Shown here one piece after another: positions 50,964-59,929 of a DNA stretch of 64,000 nucleotides (positions are counted from its first letter, which is position 1; every line of letters begins with the position of its first letter). Source of the DNA: Bacillota bacterium (GTDB taxonomy: Bacteria > Bacillota > Ch66 > Ch109); the NCBI GenBank assembly GCA_013178275.1, contig JABLWZ010000028.1, positions 1-64,000 on the forward strand. The letters run 5' to 3'. The position numbers and the translations under genes are program-made. Below the pieces are notes generated by a model that had not been told where the DNA came from, searched no databases, and saw nothing but the letters and a program-made list of their open reading frames with translations.

Positions 50964-51674
50964 TTGGAGCTTATACTGAAGTCGCTCCCCCTGCTTTTAA
51001 AAGGTACCGTTTTTACGATCGTCATAACCTTGGTCGCTGTGGGACTGGGATCTGTCATCGGCCTGTTCGCCGGGCTGGCCAAGATGTCCAAAAAGAAATG
51101 GCTCAGCTTCCTGGCCACCTGCTACATCGACTTCTTCCGCGGCACCCCGCTGCTGGTGCAGGTCTTCATGGTCTACTTCGGCATCCCCCAGATTCTATTG
51201 GCAATGAAAGCATACTTATTAGCACAGTTTAATATCGAACTGACCTTTGACCACCACATCGAGCCGTGGACCGCAGCGATCCTGTCCACCAGCCTCAACT
51301 GCGGCGCCTATATCGCCGAGATCTTCCGCGCCGGGGTACAGTCGATCGAGAGGGGCCAGATGGAAGCGGCCCGCTCCCTGGGCATGACCCATGTCCAGGC
51401 CATGCGGTTCGTCATCCTGCCCCAGGCGTTCAGGCGCATAGTTCCACCACTGGGCAACGAGTTCATCGCGATGCTCAAAGACAGTTCACTTCTCTGTGTT
51501 ATAGGTTTCGAAGAATTGGCCAGAACCGGCCAGATGATCATCTCGCGGACATATGAATCTTTTATTATCTGGGGTGTCGTCGCTCTAATCTATCTGATAA
51601 TGACCCTGGTTATTTCCCGCTTCATAGACTACCTGGAAAGGAGGTTGAGAACCGGGCATGATGATCACCGTTAA
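50964..51674 (+). CDS. Polar amino-acid ABC transporter permease
   Basis: A 236-residue His/Glu/Gln/Arg-type permease: [38 protein letters not shown] and the EAA motif [37 protein letters not shown] favours TTG 50964 over GTG 50955. It overlaps the ATPase gene by 17 bases. An insert near residues 75-95 ([14 protein letters not shown]) is slightly longer than usual. Confidence 0.9.
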   Translation: MELILKSLPLLLKGTVFTIVITLVAVGLGSVIGLFAGLAKMSKKKWLSFLATCYIDFFRGTPLLVQVFMVYFGIPQILLAMKAYLLAQFNIELTFDHHIEPWTAAILSTSLNCGAYIAEIFRAGVQSIERGQMEAARSLGMTHVQAMRFVILPQAFRRIVPPLGNEFIAMLKDSSLLCVIGFEELARTGQMIISRTYESFIIWGVVALIYLIMTLVISRFIDYLERRLRTGHDDHR

Positions 51675-52407
51675 CGGACTCTACAAAAATTTCGGCAAGC
51701 TGGAGGTTTTAAAAGGAATCGACTGCCAGGTCACCGAACGGGAAGTCTTGGTGGTAATCGGTCCCAGCGGCGGCGGCAAGAGCACCTTCCTGCGCTGCAT
51801 CAACCTCCTGGAACAACCGACCGCGGGAGAGGTAGTCATCGACGGGGTCAACCTGACCGCCCCGGACACCGACATCAACCAGATACGGCAGCAGGTCGGG
51901 ATGGTCTTTCAGCTTTTCAACCTGTTCCCCCACAAGACCGCCCTGGAGAACATCGTCATGGCGCTCCTGAAGGTCAAGAAGATGTCCCAGGCGGAGGCCG
52001 ATGAGATAGGTCACGCCCTGCTGGCCAAGGTCGGGCTCTCCGACAAGGCCAACAACTACCCCATCCAGCTCTCGGGCGGGCAGCAGCAGCGGGTGGCGAT
52101 AGCCCGCGCCCTGGCGATGAAGCCCAAGGTGATGCTGTTCGACGAACCCACCTCGTCGCTGGACCCGGAGATGGTGGGCGAGGTGCTGGCGGTTATGAAG
52201 GACCTGGCCCGGGAGGGTATGACCATGGTGGTCGTGACCCACGAGATGGGGTTCGCCCGCGAGGTGGGGGACCGGGTCGTATTCATCGACGACGGACGGA
52301 TAATCGAAGAAGCGGTGCCGGAGCAGCTTTTCGAGAACCCGCAGAACGAACGGACCAAGGCGTTTCTCAGCAAGATCCTGTCATCCCGGCGCCTGGACCA
52401 GATGTAG
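51658..52407 (+). CDS. Polar amino-acid ABC transporter ATP-binding protein
   Basis: A 249-residue GlnQ-like ATPase with Walker [26 protein letters not shown], signature [15 protein letters not shown], Walker [20 protein letters not shown] and [11 protein letters not shown]. It powers uptake by the two preceding proteins. Confidence 0.92.
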   Translation: MMITVNGLYKNFGKLEVLKGIDCQVTEREVLVVIGPSGGGKSTFLRCINLLEQPTAGEVVIDGVNLTAPDTDINQIRQQVGMVFQLFNLFPHKTALENIVMALLKVKKMSQAEADEIGHALLAKVGLSDKANNYPIQLSGGQQQRVAIARALAMKPKVMLFDEPTSSLDPEMVGEVLAVMKDLAREGMTMVVVTHEMGFAREVGDRVVFIDDGRIIEEAVPEQLFENPQNERTKAFLSKILSSRRLDQM

Positions 52408-52425
52408 AAAGAAGAGTCTTAACCG

Positions 52426-53290
52426 ATGGATCGAAAAAAAATTGGCGCACTACTGGTGGCCCTTTCCGCCCTGGGCTTCGGCACCATCGTGATCTTCGTC
52501 AAGCTCGCCTACCAGGAGGGGGCGGAAACCTACACCATGCTGGCGGTGCGCTTTTTTATTGGCGCCGTCATCAATCTGGGGCGTGATCATCGCGACCCGC
52601 CTGCCCTGGAGGATCAGTAGCCGTGAACTCGCTGAGATGGCGCTCCTGAGCATGCTGGGATACGGCGGGGGCTCCACCCTGCTCTTCCTGTCCCTACTCT
52701 ACCTCCCCGCCTCGCTCGCCAGCATGCTGCTCTACACCTACCCGGTGATGGTGGCCCTGACAGAGGCGGTGCTGTTCAAACAGCCCCTGACCAAGTCCAA
52801 GGCCGCGGCCTTGCTGCTGGCCTGCGCCGGGCTGGTGATGGTCCTGGGGACCAACTTCCAGGGTATCAACCCCCAGGGCACCGCCCTGGCGCTCGCGGCC
52901 GCCGTCTTCTACACCGCCTACCTCATCTACGGCAAGCGGGTGAACAGCTATCACCCGCCGATGGTTACCACCGGCTATATCCTGGCCTTCGCCGCGGCGG
53001 CCTACCTGGGTTACGCGGTCCTGTCGGGGAAGTTCAGCCTGAGCTTCGGACCGACGGCCTGGTACTGGATCGCGGGCCTGGGGTTCTTCGGCACCGCCCT
53101 GGCGATCTTCGCCCTGTTCGCGGGGATGAAGTGGCTGCGCCCCAGCCAGGTCTCCATCATCAGCTGCATCGAGCCGGTCTTCTCCGTGGTCTGCGCGGCC
53201 CTGCTGTTCGGCGAAGCCATACTCCCGCTGCAGATGGTGGGAGGCGTGATCGTGCTGGCCGCGATCGTGATTATCCAGGTGGAGTGGTAG
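52426..53290 (+). pseudogene. EamA/DMT-family permease with a frameshift
   Basis: Two overlapping frames together make one ten-segment drug/metabolite transporter. Codons 1-43 (MDRKKIGALLVALSALGFGT to LAVRF) are in one frame and the rest, from about 52558, in the next. The switch falls at a run of six T (52552-52557). With five T the frame would read AVRFLLAPSSIWGVIIA straight through, which fits the family. Either the gene is recently inactivated, the T run slips, or the sequence has an indel error. The C-terminal repeat includes IEPVFSVVCAALLFGE. The cargo is unknown. Confidence 0.8.
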
Positions 53291-53372
53291 AGGGCTGACT
53301 GACCTTATTCAGATAAGTTCGGTCTGGTTCTAACCCTTTTTTATCACCACCTAACTACTCTCTCATGCACCA

Positions 53373-53635
53373 GCATTCAATCGGCTCAAAATAGTGGGTG
53401 AGCCCTGCGGGGGCGTGAGCCCGTTATGGTGCTCTGCGTCTTACTGCCCTGCGAATGCTGACTGGTAGATGAGGGGCGAGCGACAGGAGGTCGCGAGAAG
53501 GCCGAGTGCATGGATGCATATTCGGCCTTATTACCCCTTTTACCCGAAGGATGAGCAGCAGGCAGTACAGCAGAGGGAGTACAGGGCGACAAGACACCGT
53601 CAGGGCGAGGCCCGGCCCTGACCAAGATTGAATGC
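53373..53635. repeat. Repeat element copy B with 10-bp inverted termini
   Basis: GCATTCAATC (53373-53382) and GATTGAATGC (53626-53635) bound 263 bases that align, in opposite orientation, with the copy at 43230-43494. The central CGACAGGAGGTCGCGAG block and the GGGGGCGTGAGCCCG block are conserved; other parts differ by many substitutions. The rest of the gap 53291-53863 contains no gene. It sits where a livF gene would be expected. Confidence 0.75.
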
Positions 53636-53769
53636 GGCCTTGGCCGTTATAGCGTGGTCTTAATGTTCGGCCGGCTGTTGTGGTTGTACAGGTCACACTG
53701 CTGGGTCTTTTCTTCTATCGACAGGCAAAAAACCGCCCTCCGGGCCGGTTGACAAACTACATTTTAATA

Positions 53770-53822
53770 AAAAAGGCGTCTGTTAAATCCTTGAAAACAT
53801 TGGATTCTACAAACGCCTTTTT
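53770..53822. terminator. Terminator of the branched-chain amino-acid operon
   Basis: AAAAAGGCGTCTGTTAAATCC and GGATTCTACAAACGCCTTTTT form a long stem with two mismatches around an 11-base loop. T and A runs on both sides make it bidirectional. Confidence 0.85.
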
Positions 53823-53863
53823 TTAATTTAGATTATTGAAAGACTTGGTGAAAGCCTAGTTTG

Positions 53864-54649
53864 CTAAAACTCCAGGTGGATTATCTCCAGGTCCTTGCCC
53901 AGGTAGGCCTCTATCACCTGGGGGTCGTTCTTGATCTGCTCGGGGGGGCCGCTGGCTATCCGCTCCCCGTAATCCAGCACGTCGACGTGGTCGGAGAGGT
54001 TTATCACGAAGTTCATGTCGTGTTCGACCAGCATGATGGTGATGCCCATCTCTCGGATGCGCTGCACCATCTGCATGAGTCCCTGCTTCTCCTGGGCGTT
54101 CATCCCGGCGACGGGCTCGTCCAGCAGCAGCAGCTGCGGTTTGGCGGCCAGCGCCCTCGCTATCTCCAGGCGGCGTTGCTCGCCGTAGGCCAGGTTCTTA
54201 GCGGTCTCCTCCCGCTTGTCCTCCAGGTTGACTATGGCCAGGGCCTCCATCGCCCTCTCAGTGATCCTCCGTTCCTCGCTGCGGACCCGCGGCAGGGGGA
54301 CCAGCGCCCCCAGGAGGCCGGCCTGTCCCTGGGTGTGGCAGCCGATCTTGGCGTTGTCCAGCACGCTCAGGTTGCTGAACAGCCGGATGTTCTGAAAGGT
54401 CCGGGCGATCCCCAGGTCGGTTATCTGGTACGGCTTTTGGCCGGTGATGTCCCGCCCCTTGAACCTGACCCGACCCTCGGCGGGCGGGTAGATGCCGGTG
54501 ACCAGGTTGAAGATGGTGCTCTTCCCCGCCCCGTTGGGTCCTATCAGGGCGCTGATGCTCCCCTCCTCCACCGACATGCTGACCTGCTTCACCGCGGTCA
54601 GGCCGCCGAAGTGGATGGTTATGTCGTCGAGTTCCAACAGTGCTGTCAT
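53864..54649 (-). CDS. livG: LivG: branched-chain amino-acid ABC transporter ATPase
   Basis: A 261-residue ATPase with Walker A GPNGAGKST, the LivG-typical GIARTFQNIRLFSNLSVLDN, signature LAYGEQRRLEIARAL, Walker B LLLLDEPVAGMN and MLVEHDMNFVINLSD. I prefer ATG 54649 to the earlier in-frame ATG 54658; both overlap livM by a few bases. In most operons livF follows, but here the operon ends at a terminator and a repeat element. Confidence 0.9.
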   Translation of the reverse strand: MTALLELDDITIHFGGLTAVKQVSMSVEEGSISALIGPNGAGKSTIFNLVTGIYPPAEGRVRFKGRDITGQKPYQITDLGIARTFQNIRLFSNLSVLDNAKIGCHTQGQAGLLGALVPLPRVRSEERRITERAMEALAIVNLEDKREETAKNLAYGEQRRLEIARALAAKPQLLLLDEPVAGMNAQEKQGLMQMVQRIREMGITIMLVEHDMNFVINLSDHVDVLDYGERIASGPPEQIKNDPQVIEAYLGKDLEIIHLEF

Positions 54650-55542
54650 CGGCTGCACCCCGCTGTAGTTTTAGGTTTGAACAGTGACATCAACCGCTTG
54701 ACGTCCTTGAAGGCGACCCCGCCCAGCAGGCCGTATGGCCGGAATATCATCATCACCACCATCAGCCCGCCGTAGATGAGCATGCGGTACTCCTTAACGA
54801 AACGGAGGAACTCGGGGGCCAGCTGCAGCACGGTCGTGCCCAGGATGGTGCCGGGGATGCTGCCGAGCCCGCCCAGGACCACGAAGTTCAGCAGGTCGAA
54901 CGACTTGGTGAACCCAAAGTCGGCGGGGTTCAGGTACTGCATCAGGTGGGCGTACAGGCCGCCGCTGACCCCGGCGAAGAAGGCTCCGATCATGAAGGAC
55001 TTGATCTTGTAGGCCAGGGCGTTTATCCCCATGGTTTCCGCCGCTATCTCGTCCTCCCGGATGGCCAGCAGGGCCCTCCCGAAGCGGGAGTGGTTGATGA
55101 GGTACATGGCCAGGATGGCCAGCACCACGATGATCCCCACTATCAGGATATCGGTCTCCCGGGGGATGCCGGCCAGGCCGCGCGCCCCTCCGGTGATCTC
55201 CAGGTTGATGAATACGACCCGCACTATCTCCCCGAAACCCAGGGTGGTTATACCCAGGTAGTCGCCGGTCAGACGCAGGGATGGATATCCCAGCAGCAGG
55301 CCGGCCGCCGCGGCCGCCGTTCCCCCCAGCAGCAGGTTGACGAGGAAGGGGGTGTGCAGTTTCAGGCCCAGCAGGGCCGCGGTATAGGCCCCGATGCTCA
55401 TGAAGGCCGCGTGCCCGAACGAGAACTGGCCGGTAACCCCGGTGATGAGGTTTAACCCCAGTGCGGCAATCAGGTAGATGCCGGTGATGGTGAGGACCTG
55501 TATATAGTATGGATTGGTGAAGAAATCCAGTATCGTCTCCAT
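54646..55542 (-). CDS. livM: LivM: branched-chain amino-acid ABC transporter permease
   Basis: A 298-residue permease with about eight membrane segments. LNLITGVTGQFSFGHAAFMSIGAYTAALL is the LivM signature, SLRLTGDYLGITTLGFGEIVRVVFIN follows, and RFGRALLAIREDEIAAETMGIN is the coupling loop; FVVLGGLGSIPGTILG lies near the end. It pairs with LivH. It starts 4 bases after livH ends. Confidence 0.9.
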   Translation of the reverse strand: METILDFFTNPYYIQVLTITGIYLIAALGLNLITGVTGQFSFGHAAFMSIGAYTAALLGLKLHTPFLVNLLLGGTAAAAAGLLLGYPSLRLTGDYLGITTLGFGEIVRVVFINLEITGGARGLAGIPRETDILIVGIIVVLAILAMYLINHSRFGRALLAIREDEIAAETMGINALAYKIKSFMIGAFFAGVSGGLYAHLMQYLNPADFGFTKSFDLLNFVVLGGLGSIPGTILGTTVLQLAPEFLRFVKEYRMLIYGGLMVVMMIFRPYGLLGGVAFKDVKRLMSLFKPKTTAGCSR

Positions 55543-55546
55543 CTGC

Positions 55547-56449
55547 CTACACCTTCCTCTGGATGGGCTTCCCGAACAGGCCGGTGGGCTTGACCAGCAG
55601 CACCAGGATCAGCAGGCCGAAGGCTATGGCGTCCCGGTAGGTCCCCAGGCCCACGGCCACCCCCATGACCTCCGCCACGCCGAGGAAGAGCCCTCCCAGC
55701 ATGGCGCCGGGAATGCTGCCGATGCCGCCCAGCACCGCCGCGCAGAATGATTTCAGGCCCACCGATACCCCCATCAGCGGGTGCACCGAGTTGAAGTACA
55801 TCCCCACCAGGACCCCGCAGGCTGCCGCCAGGGCGGCCCCCACCCCGAAGGTCAGGGAGATGATCCGGTTGACGTCGATGCCCATCAGGCTGGCGACCTC
55901 GTAGTCCTCGGAGGTGGCCCGCATCGCCTTCCCCATCCGGGTGTACTTGACCATCAGGTGCAGCAGCAGCATCAAAACCACGGCGACCACCAGGATGATT
56001 ATCTGCACCGTGGAGAACTGGACCGGGCCAAACGCGTGGACCTGGTCCTCGATGACCTGAGGGAAGGCCTTCGGGTTGGGACCCATGATCAGGGTGACCA
56101 GGGTCTGCAGGAAGATGGACACCCCGATGGCGGAGATCAGCGGAGCCAGGCGGGTCGAATGCCTGAGCGGCCTATAGGCCAGCCGTTCTATCATGAAAAC
56201 CGCCAGCGGTACGCACACCGCTACCGCGGCGAGGATTGCCAAAAAGAAGTTGACGTGGTAGACACTCACCATCACCAGGCCGGTGAAGGCGCCGATCATA
56301 TATACCTCGCCGTGGGCGAAGTTGACCAACTGTATGATTCCATAGACCATGGTGTATCCAAGGGCGATCAGGGCGTAGGTGACTCCCAGGGTGATGCCGT
56401 TGACCAGCTGCTGAGGCAGCAGCTGGAAGAATGTGCTTAGCTGTTCCAT
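55547..56449 (-). CDS. livH: LivH: branched-chain amino-acid ABC transporter permease
   Basis: A 300-residue permease with GITLGVTYALIALGYTMVYGIIQLVNFAHGEVYMIGA, the LivH signature, the coupling loop TRMGKAMRATSEDYEVASLMGID and AAVLGGIGSIPGAMLGG. GGAGGAAAA lies upstream of ATG 56449; the frame stays open to 56494 but those residues are not family-like. Confidence 0.9.
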   Translation of the reverse strand: MEQLSTFFQLLPQQLVNGITLGVTYALIALGYTMVYGIIQLVNFAHGEVYMIGAFTGLVMVSVYHVNFFLAILAAVAVCVPLAVFMIERLAYRPLRHSTRLAPLISAIGVSIFLQTLVTLIMGPNPKAFPQVIEDQVHAFGPVQFSTVQIIILVVAVVLMLLLHLMVKYTRMGKAMRATSEDYEVASLMGIDVNRIISLTFGVGAALAAACGVLVGMYFNSVHPLMGVSVGLKSFCAAVLGGIGSIPGAMLGGLFLGVAEVMGVAVGLGTYRDAIAFGLLILVLLVKPTGLFGKPIQRKV

Positions 56450-56531
56450 CGAGATGAGTTTTCCTCCATGTATACAGGGTAGGGCAGCCGCCACCTGGGT
56501 CAGGCAGCGGCTGCCGATTCTTGCCTATGCT

Positions 56532-57710
56532 CTATTGGGTTACCGCGATAACGGACTTGACCGCGAACTGTTTGCTCTTGACCTCCTGGAGGTAGACCGG
56601 GCTCTTGATCGGCTCGCGCTTGTCGTCAAAGGTGATGTTGCCGGTCACTCCCTTGAAGTCCTTGGTCTTGGCCAGCTTGTCCTTGAACACGGTCGGGTCG
56701 GCGCTGTTGGCGGCCTTCATGGCTTCCGCCAGCATCATGACCGCGTCATACCCCTGGGCCGGGAACATGTCGGGCAGGGCGCCGTTGTTCGCGGCTTTGT
56801 ACTTGTCGATGAACTCCTTGGTCTTGCCGGCGGCGTTCTGGTCCACCGCGAATCCCGCGTAGACCATGCTGCCTTCTACCGCGTCCCCGCCGAGTTCATA
56901 CAGCTCTTTGCCCAGCAGGCCGTCGCCGCCCACCAGGACCTGTTTCAGTCCCTGCTTGCGCATCTCCTTCATGAACAGGGCGCCCTCGGTGTAGTACCCG
57001 GTGAACACCACCCCGTCAAATTCCTTCTTGGTGAGGGTGGTGACCTGGGCGCTGAAGTTGGTGTCCTTCTCCTGGATGTTCTGCTCAGCCACGATCTCTA
57101 TATTGTTCTTGGCCAGGGCGGGCTTAAAGAGCGCGGTCAGGCTTTCGCTGTAGGGCAGCCCGGTGGTGGTGACCAGGGCCACCTTTTTCCACTTGAGGGT
57201 GTCCGCCAGGTACTTGGTGACCGCCGGCGCCGCCACGGCGTCAAGCAGTGTGTCGCGGTAAATGTAGTCCCCGATCTCGACCACCCCGGTGCCCACAGCG
57301 CCGGCCGAGAGGAGAACCACCTTGCTGTTCTGGCATATCGGGGCCGCCAGTTTGGTGATACCGGTGGTGGGGTCGCCGACTATCGCGGCCACCTTCTTGG
57401 TTATCATCATCTGGGTGGCGTTGGCGGCTTCGGACGATTCGCTCCGATGGTCGCCTTCGATGATCTCCAGTTTCTTGCCCAGCACCCCGCCGGCAGCGTT
57501 GATATCGTTGACCGCCATCTGCATGCCTTTGAGGGTCTCGATGCCGTAGTGGGCGTGTCCGCCGGTCTTGCCGCCCAGGAACCCGATCTTGATGGTGTCG
57601 CCGGCCGCGGGCGCGGCGTCCTGCTTCGGGGCTTCTTTCGCGCAGCCGGGTATCAGCAGCGCCATCGCCAGTAAACATACCAGAAAGATACTAAAGTACT
57701 TGTTCTTCAA
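56532..57710 (-). CDS. LivJ/K-type branched-chain amino-acid binding lipoprotein
   Basis: A 392-residue periplasmic-binding-protein type I lipoprotein. The signal ends LLIPGC (lipobox); the domain has IKIGFLGGKTGGHAHYGIETLKGMQMAVNDINAAGG and VAAIVGDPTTGITKLAAPI. It leads the liv operon and would deliver a branched-chain amino acid or a similar solute such as an amide. AAGGAGGGGAAG precedes TTG 57710. The GHAHYG segment around the ligand loop is not typical of leucine binders, so specificity is open. Confidence 0.85.
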   Translation of the reverse strand: MKNKYFSIFLVCLLAMALLIPGCAKEAPKQDAAPAAGDTIKIGFLGGKTGGHAHYGIETLKGMQMAVNDINAAGGVLGKKLEIIEGDHRSESSEAANATQMMITKKVAAIVGDPTTGITKLAAPICQNSKVVLLSAGAVGTGVVEIGDYIYRDTLLDAVAAPAVTKYLADTLKWKKVALVTTTGLPYSESLTALFKPALAKNNIEIVAEQNIQEKDTNFSAQVTTLTKKEFDGVVFTGYYTEGALFMKEMRKQGLKQVLVGGDGLLGKELYELGGDAVEGSMVYAGFAVDQNAAGKTKEFIDKYKAANNGALPDMFPAQGYDAVMMLAEAMKAANSADPTVFKDKLAKTKDFKGVTGNITFDDKREPIKSPVYLQEVKSKQFAVKSVIAVTQ

Positions 57711-57844
57711 AACTTCCCCTCCTTTTCCCTCGTAAACCGATTCTTCTATAATTCCGAGCTATCCGACAAGGGTTTCAATGGCCGTCCGGTAAACACCACC
57801 CCCAGAAGTTAAAAAAGTCTAAAGAGAAAGTTTTCAACAAAATT

Positions 57845-58771
57845 TTATAAATCTCCTTCATAACCTGATAAATTATTTTTTTCGCCCTCCTCCCGGGTAC
57901 TGCTGATAAACAGGTAGAGGCCGAGAACTATTATCGCCCCGCCGAACAGCGTCCACCCGCCCGGGACCTCGCCCAGGATCAGGTACCCCAGGATGGTAGC
58001 CCCGACCGGCTCGCCCAGGATGCTGACCGATACCACCGCGGCCCTGACGTAGCGCAGCGCCCAGTTGAAGACGGTGTGTCCCATTATGGTCGGTATCACC
58101 GCCAGTCCCAGGAACCACAACCAGTCCATCGGGGGGTAGGGGTAGAGGGGAATCCCCTTCATTAAATTATAAACCAGCAGCAGCAGGGCCGCGGTCCCGT
58201 AAACCAGGTAGACATAGGGGAGCAGTGAGAGCCGGGCCCTCAGCCCCCTCCCGATCAGGACGTACACGGCTATAAAAAAGGCCCCCGCGAAGGCCAGGAG
58301 GTCACCCCAGAAGGCGGTGCCGCCGACCTGGAAGTCGCCGGCTCCCACGACCACGCTGCCGATCAGCGCGATAGCCGCTCCCGCGGCGGACCTCCAGCCG
58401 ACCTTTTCCTTGAGCAGGAGGCCGCCCAGGGTCACCACGAACAGCGGCTGCATGGTCACCAGTACGGTCGAACTGGCGATCGAGGTGTAGCTCAGGGAGG
58501 TGATCCAGACCCCGAAATGAGCAGCCAGGAATCCCCCCGAGAGGACGGCCAGCAGGAGGTCGGAACGGCTGACGGCGGCGATTTCCGCGCGCCAGCGCCG
58601 GGAAGCCATGAAAGGGGTCAGCAGGAGAAATGTGAATCCCAGTCGATAGAAGGCGATAACCAGCGGGGGAGCGGAAGCCAGGCGGGTGAAGATGGAGCCG
58701 AAGGAAACCGCGAGCACCGAGAGGATAACCGCCAGGTACGGATTAAACCGCGTCTCGGTCGAGTTGTCCAA
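57845..58771 (-). CDS. EamA/DMT-family permease
   Basis: A 308-residue protein with ten membrane segments in two EamA repeats (ILSVLAVSFGSIFTRLASAP ... VTMQPLFVVTLGG; VLGEPVGATILGYLILGEVPGGW). TTG 58771 follows AAGGAGG. Cargo is unknown; family members export amino acids or metabolites. It is only distantly similar to the frameshifted permease at 52426. About 20 bases separate it from the DUF1284 gene upstream, which may share its transcript. Confidence 0.85.
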   Translation of the reverse strand: MDNSTETRFNPYLAVILSVLAVSFGSIFTRLASAPPLVIAFYRLGFTFLLLTPFMASRRWRAEIAAVSRSDLLLAVLSGGFLAAHFGVWITSLSYTSIASSTVLVTMQPLFVVTLGGLLLKEKVGWRSAAGAAIALIGSVVVGAGDFQVGGTAFWGDLLAFAGAFFIAVYVLIGRGLRARLSLLPYVYLVYGTAALLLLVYNLMKGIPLYPYPPMDWLWFLGLAVIPTIMGHTVFNWALRYVRAAVVSVSILGEPVGATILGYLILGEVPGGWTLFGGAIIVLGLYLFISSTREEGEKNNLSGYEGDL

Positions 58772-58791
58772 CCTTCCCCGCCTCCTTCATC

Positions 58792-59163
58792 CTAGGCCTT
58801 GACCCGCTGGCAGACAGCTTCCCAGATGCAGCCCTCGCAGAAGGCGTCGAGCCAGCCGGGAGGGGCGGATTCCAGCCGGGTCCCCAGCTCGGGCCAGTAT
58901 ACCAGCTCGCCCACCGCCGCCCCCAGTCTTTTCAGGGCGATGCTGTCCAGCTGGCGTATCCCCGGGTCGTCGTTAGAGCACCGGTCGTCGACCAGGGAGG
59001 GACAGAATCGACAAACGTCGTCGCCTCCCGCCACCACCTCGATGACTTCGCGTTTTTCAGCCCTCTCGACCAGGTCCTTCAGGTTGTCTATGAACTTCTG
59101 GCTGTACCCCTCTCCCAGGAAGAAGCGCAGGCAGATTAAGTGGTGTCCCCTCAGCTTGATCAA
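58792..59163 (-). CDS. DUF1284 protein
   Basis: A 123-residue cysteine-rich protein that matches DUF1284: IKLRGHHLICLRFFLGEGYS at the start, CRFCPSLVDDRCSND in the middle and a C-terminal FCEGCIWEAVC. The His pair and eight or so Cys residues suggest a metal or iron-sulfur site. Function is unknown. TTG 59163 follows GGAGAGGG. Confidence 0.8.
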   Translation of the reverse strand: MIKLRGHHLICLRFFLGEGYSQKFIDNLKDLVERAEKREVIEVVAGGDDVCRFCPSLVDDRCSNDDPGIRQLDSIALKRLGAAVGELVYWPELGTRLESAPPGWLDAFCEGCIWEAVCQRVKA

Positions 59164-59322
59164 ATTACCCTCTCCTATCGGTCATTGCCGGTCAACCCTT
59201 TATATTTTAATCCAGGAACGCCCCGGCCGCCAGATGCACCTTTTTTTTTAGCCTCAAATATAATGCAGCAAGTCAATTACTGGTACATCAGAGAAATGTT
59301 CACAATTCTGGAGGTGACGGGT

Positions 59323-59868
59323 ATGAGTTTCCAGTTCGGAGACGTGGTTCTGATGCATGGAAACGATCCCATTTCATACGCCATCGAGTACCTGACCCAC
59401 AGCTACTGGAGCCACGCGATGGTCGCCCTGGACGAAGGTACTTTTGCCCAGATGGGGCCTTTGGGTTTAATCATTGAAAAGAAACCGCCGGATATGCCTC
59501 ACCTGGTCCTGAGGCACCGCGAGCTGCTTTCGCCGAACTCCCCCCGGGCGCGGGAAATACTTGGACAGATGCGGCAGGTGGTCAACGACATCAGCAGCAA
59601 GCGGCCGCTGTTCGATTACGCCTCGATGCTGCGGCTGGGGGTGGACCTCATCAGGAAGAGGATGCGGGCCAGCGTCTCGGGTGAGGAGATGGCCTCTTTC
59701 GTCTGCTCCGCCCTGGTGGACTATATCTACCTGAAGTCGGGGCTCGACCTGCTCCCGGGGAGGAAGGTCACCGACACCACCCCGGCCAACCTGGAGGAAC
59801 TGGCCTTCGGCCGGCAGCCGGTCTTTCAGGTGGTATACGACAGCCGCAAGGCCTCGGGTCAGGTATAA
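59323..59868 (+). CDS. YiiX-like permuted papain-fold protein
   Basis: A 181-residue protein with the permuted NlpC/P60-papain order: GDVVLMHGNDPISYAIEYLT, then the active-site His in YWSHAMVALDEG, and the Cys late, in ASFVCSALVDYIYL. Such YiiX/YaeF-type proteins are thiol hydrolases or acyltransferases acting on peptides or lipids. GGAGGTGACGGG sets the start at ATG 59323; an in-frame ATG 59296 is less likely. There is no signal peptide from this start. Confidence 0.75.
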   Translation: MSFQFGDVVLMHGNDPISYAIEYLTHSYWSHAMVALDEGTFAQMGPLGLIIEKKPPDMPHLVLRHRELLSPNSPRAREILGQMRQVVNDISSKRPLFDYASMLRLGVDLIRKRMRASVSGEEMASFVCSALVDYIYLKSGLDLLPGRKVTDTTPANLEELAFGRQPVFQVVYDSRKASGQV

Positions 59869-59876
59869 AAGAAAGC

Positions 59877-59914
59877 AGCAGCCGAGCTGGGGGGAAAAAT
59901 CCAGCTCGGCTGCT
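59877..59914. terminator. Bidirectional terminator between the YiiX-like and TupA-like genes
   Basis: AGCAGCCGAGCTGG and CCAGCTCGGCTGCT form a perfect 14-bp stem around a GGGGAAAAAT loop; TTT tracts lie on both outer sides. Confidence 0.85.
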
Positions 59915-59929
59915 TTAGGAAAAAGGCGG

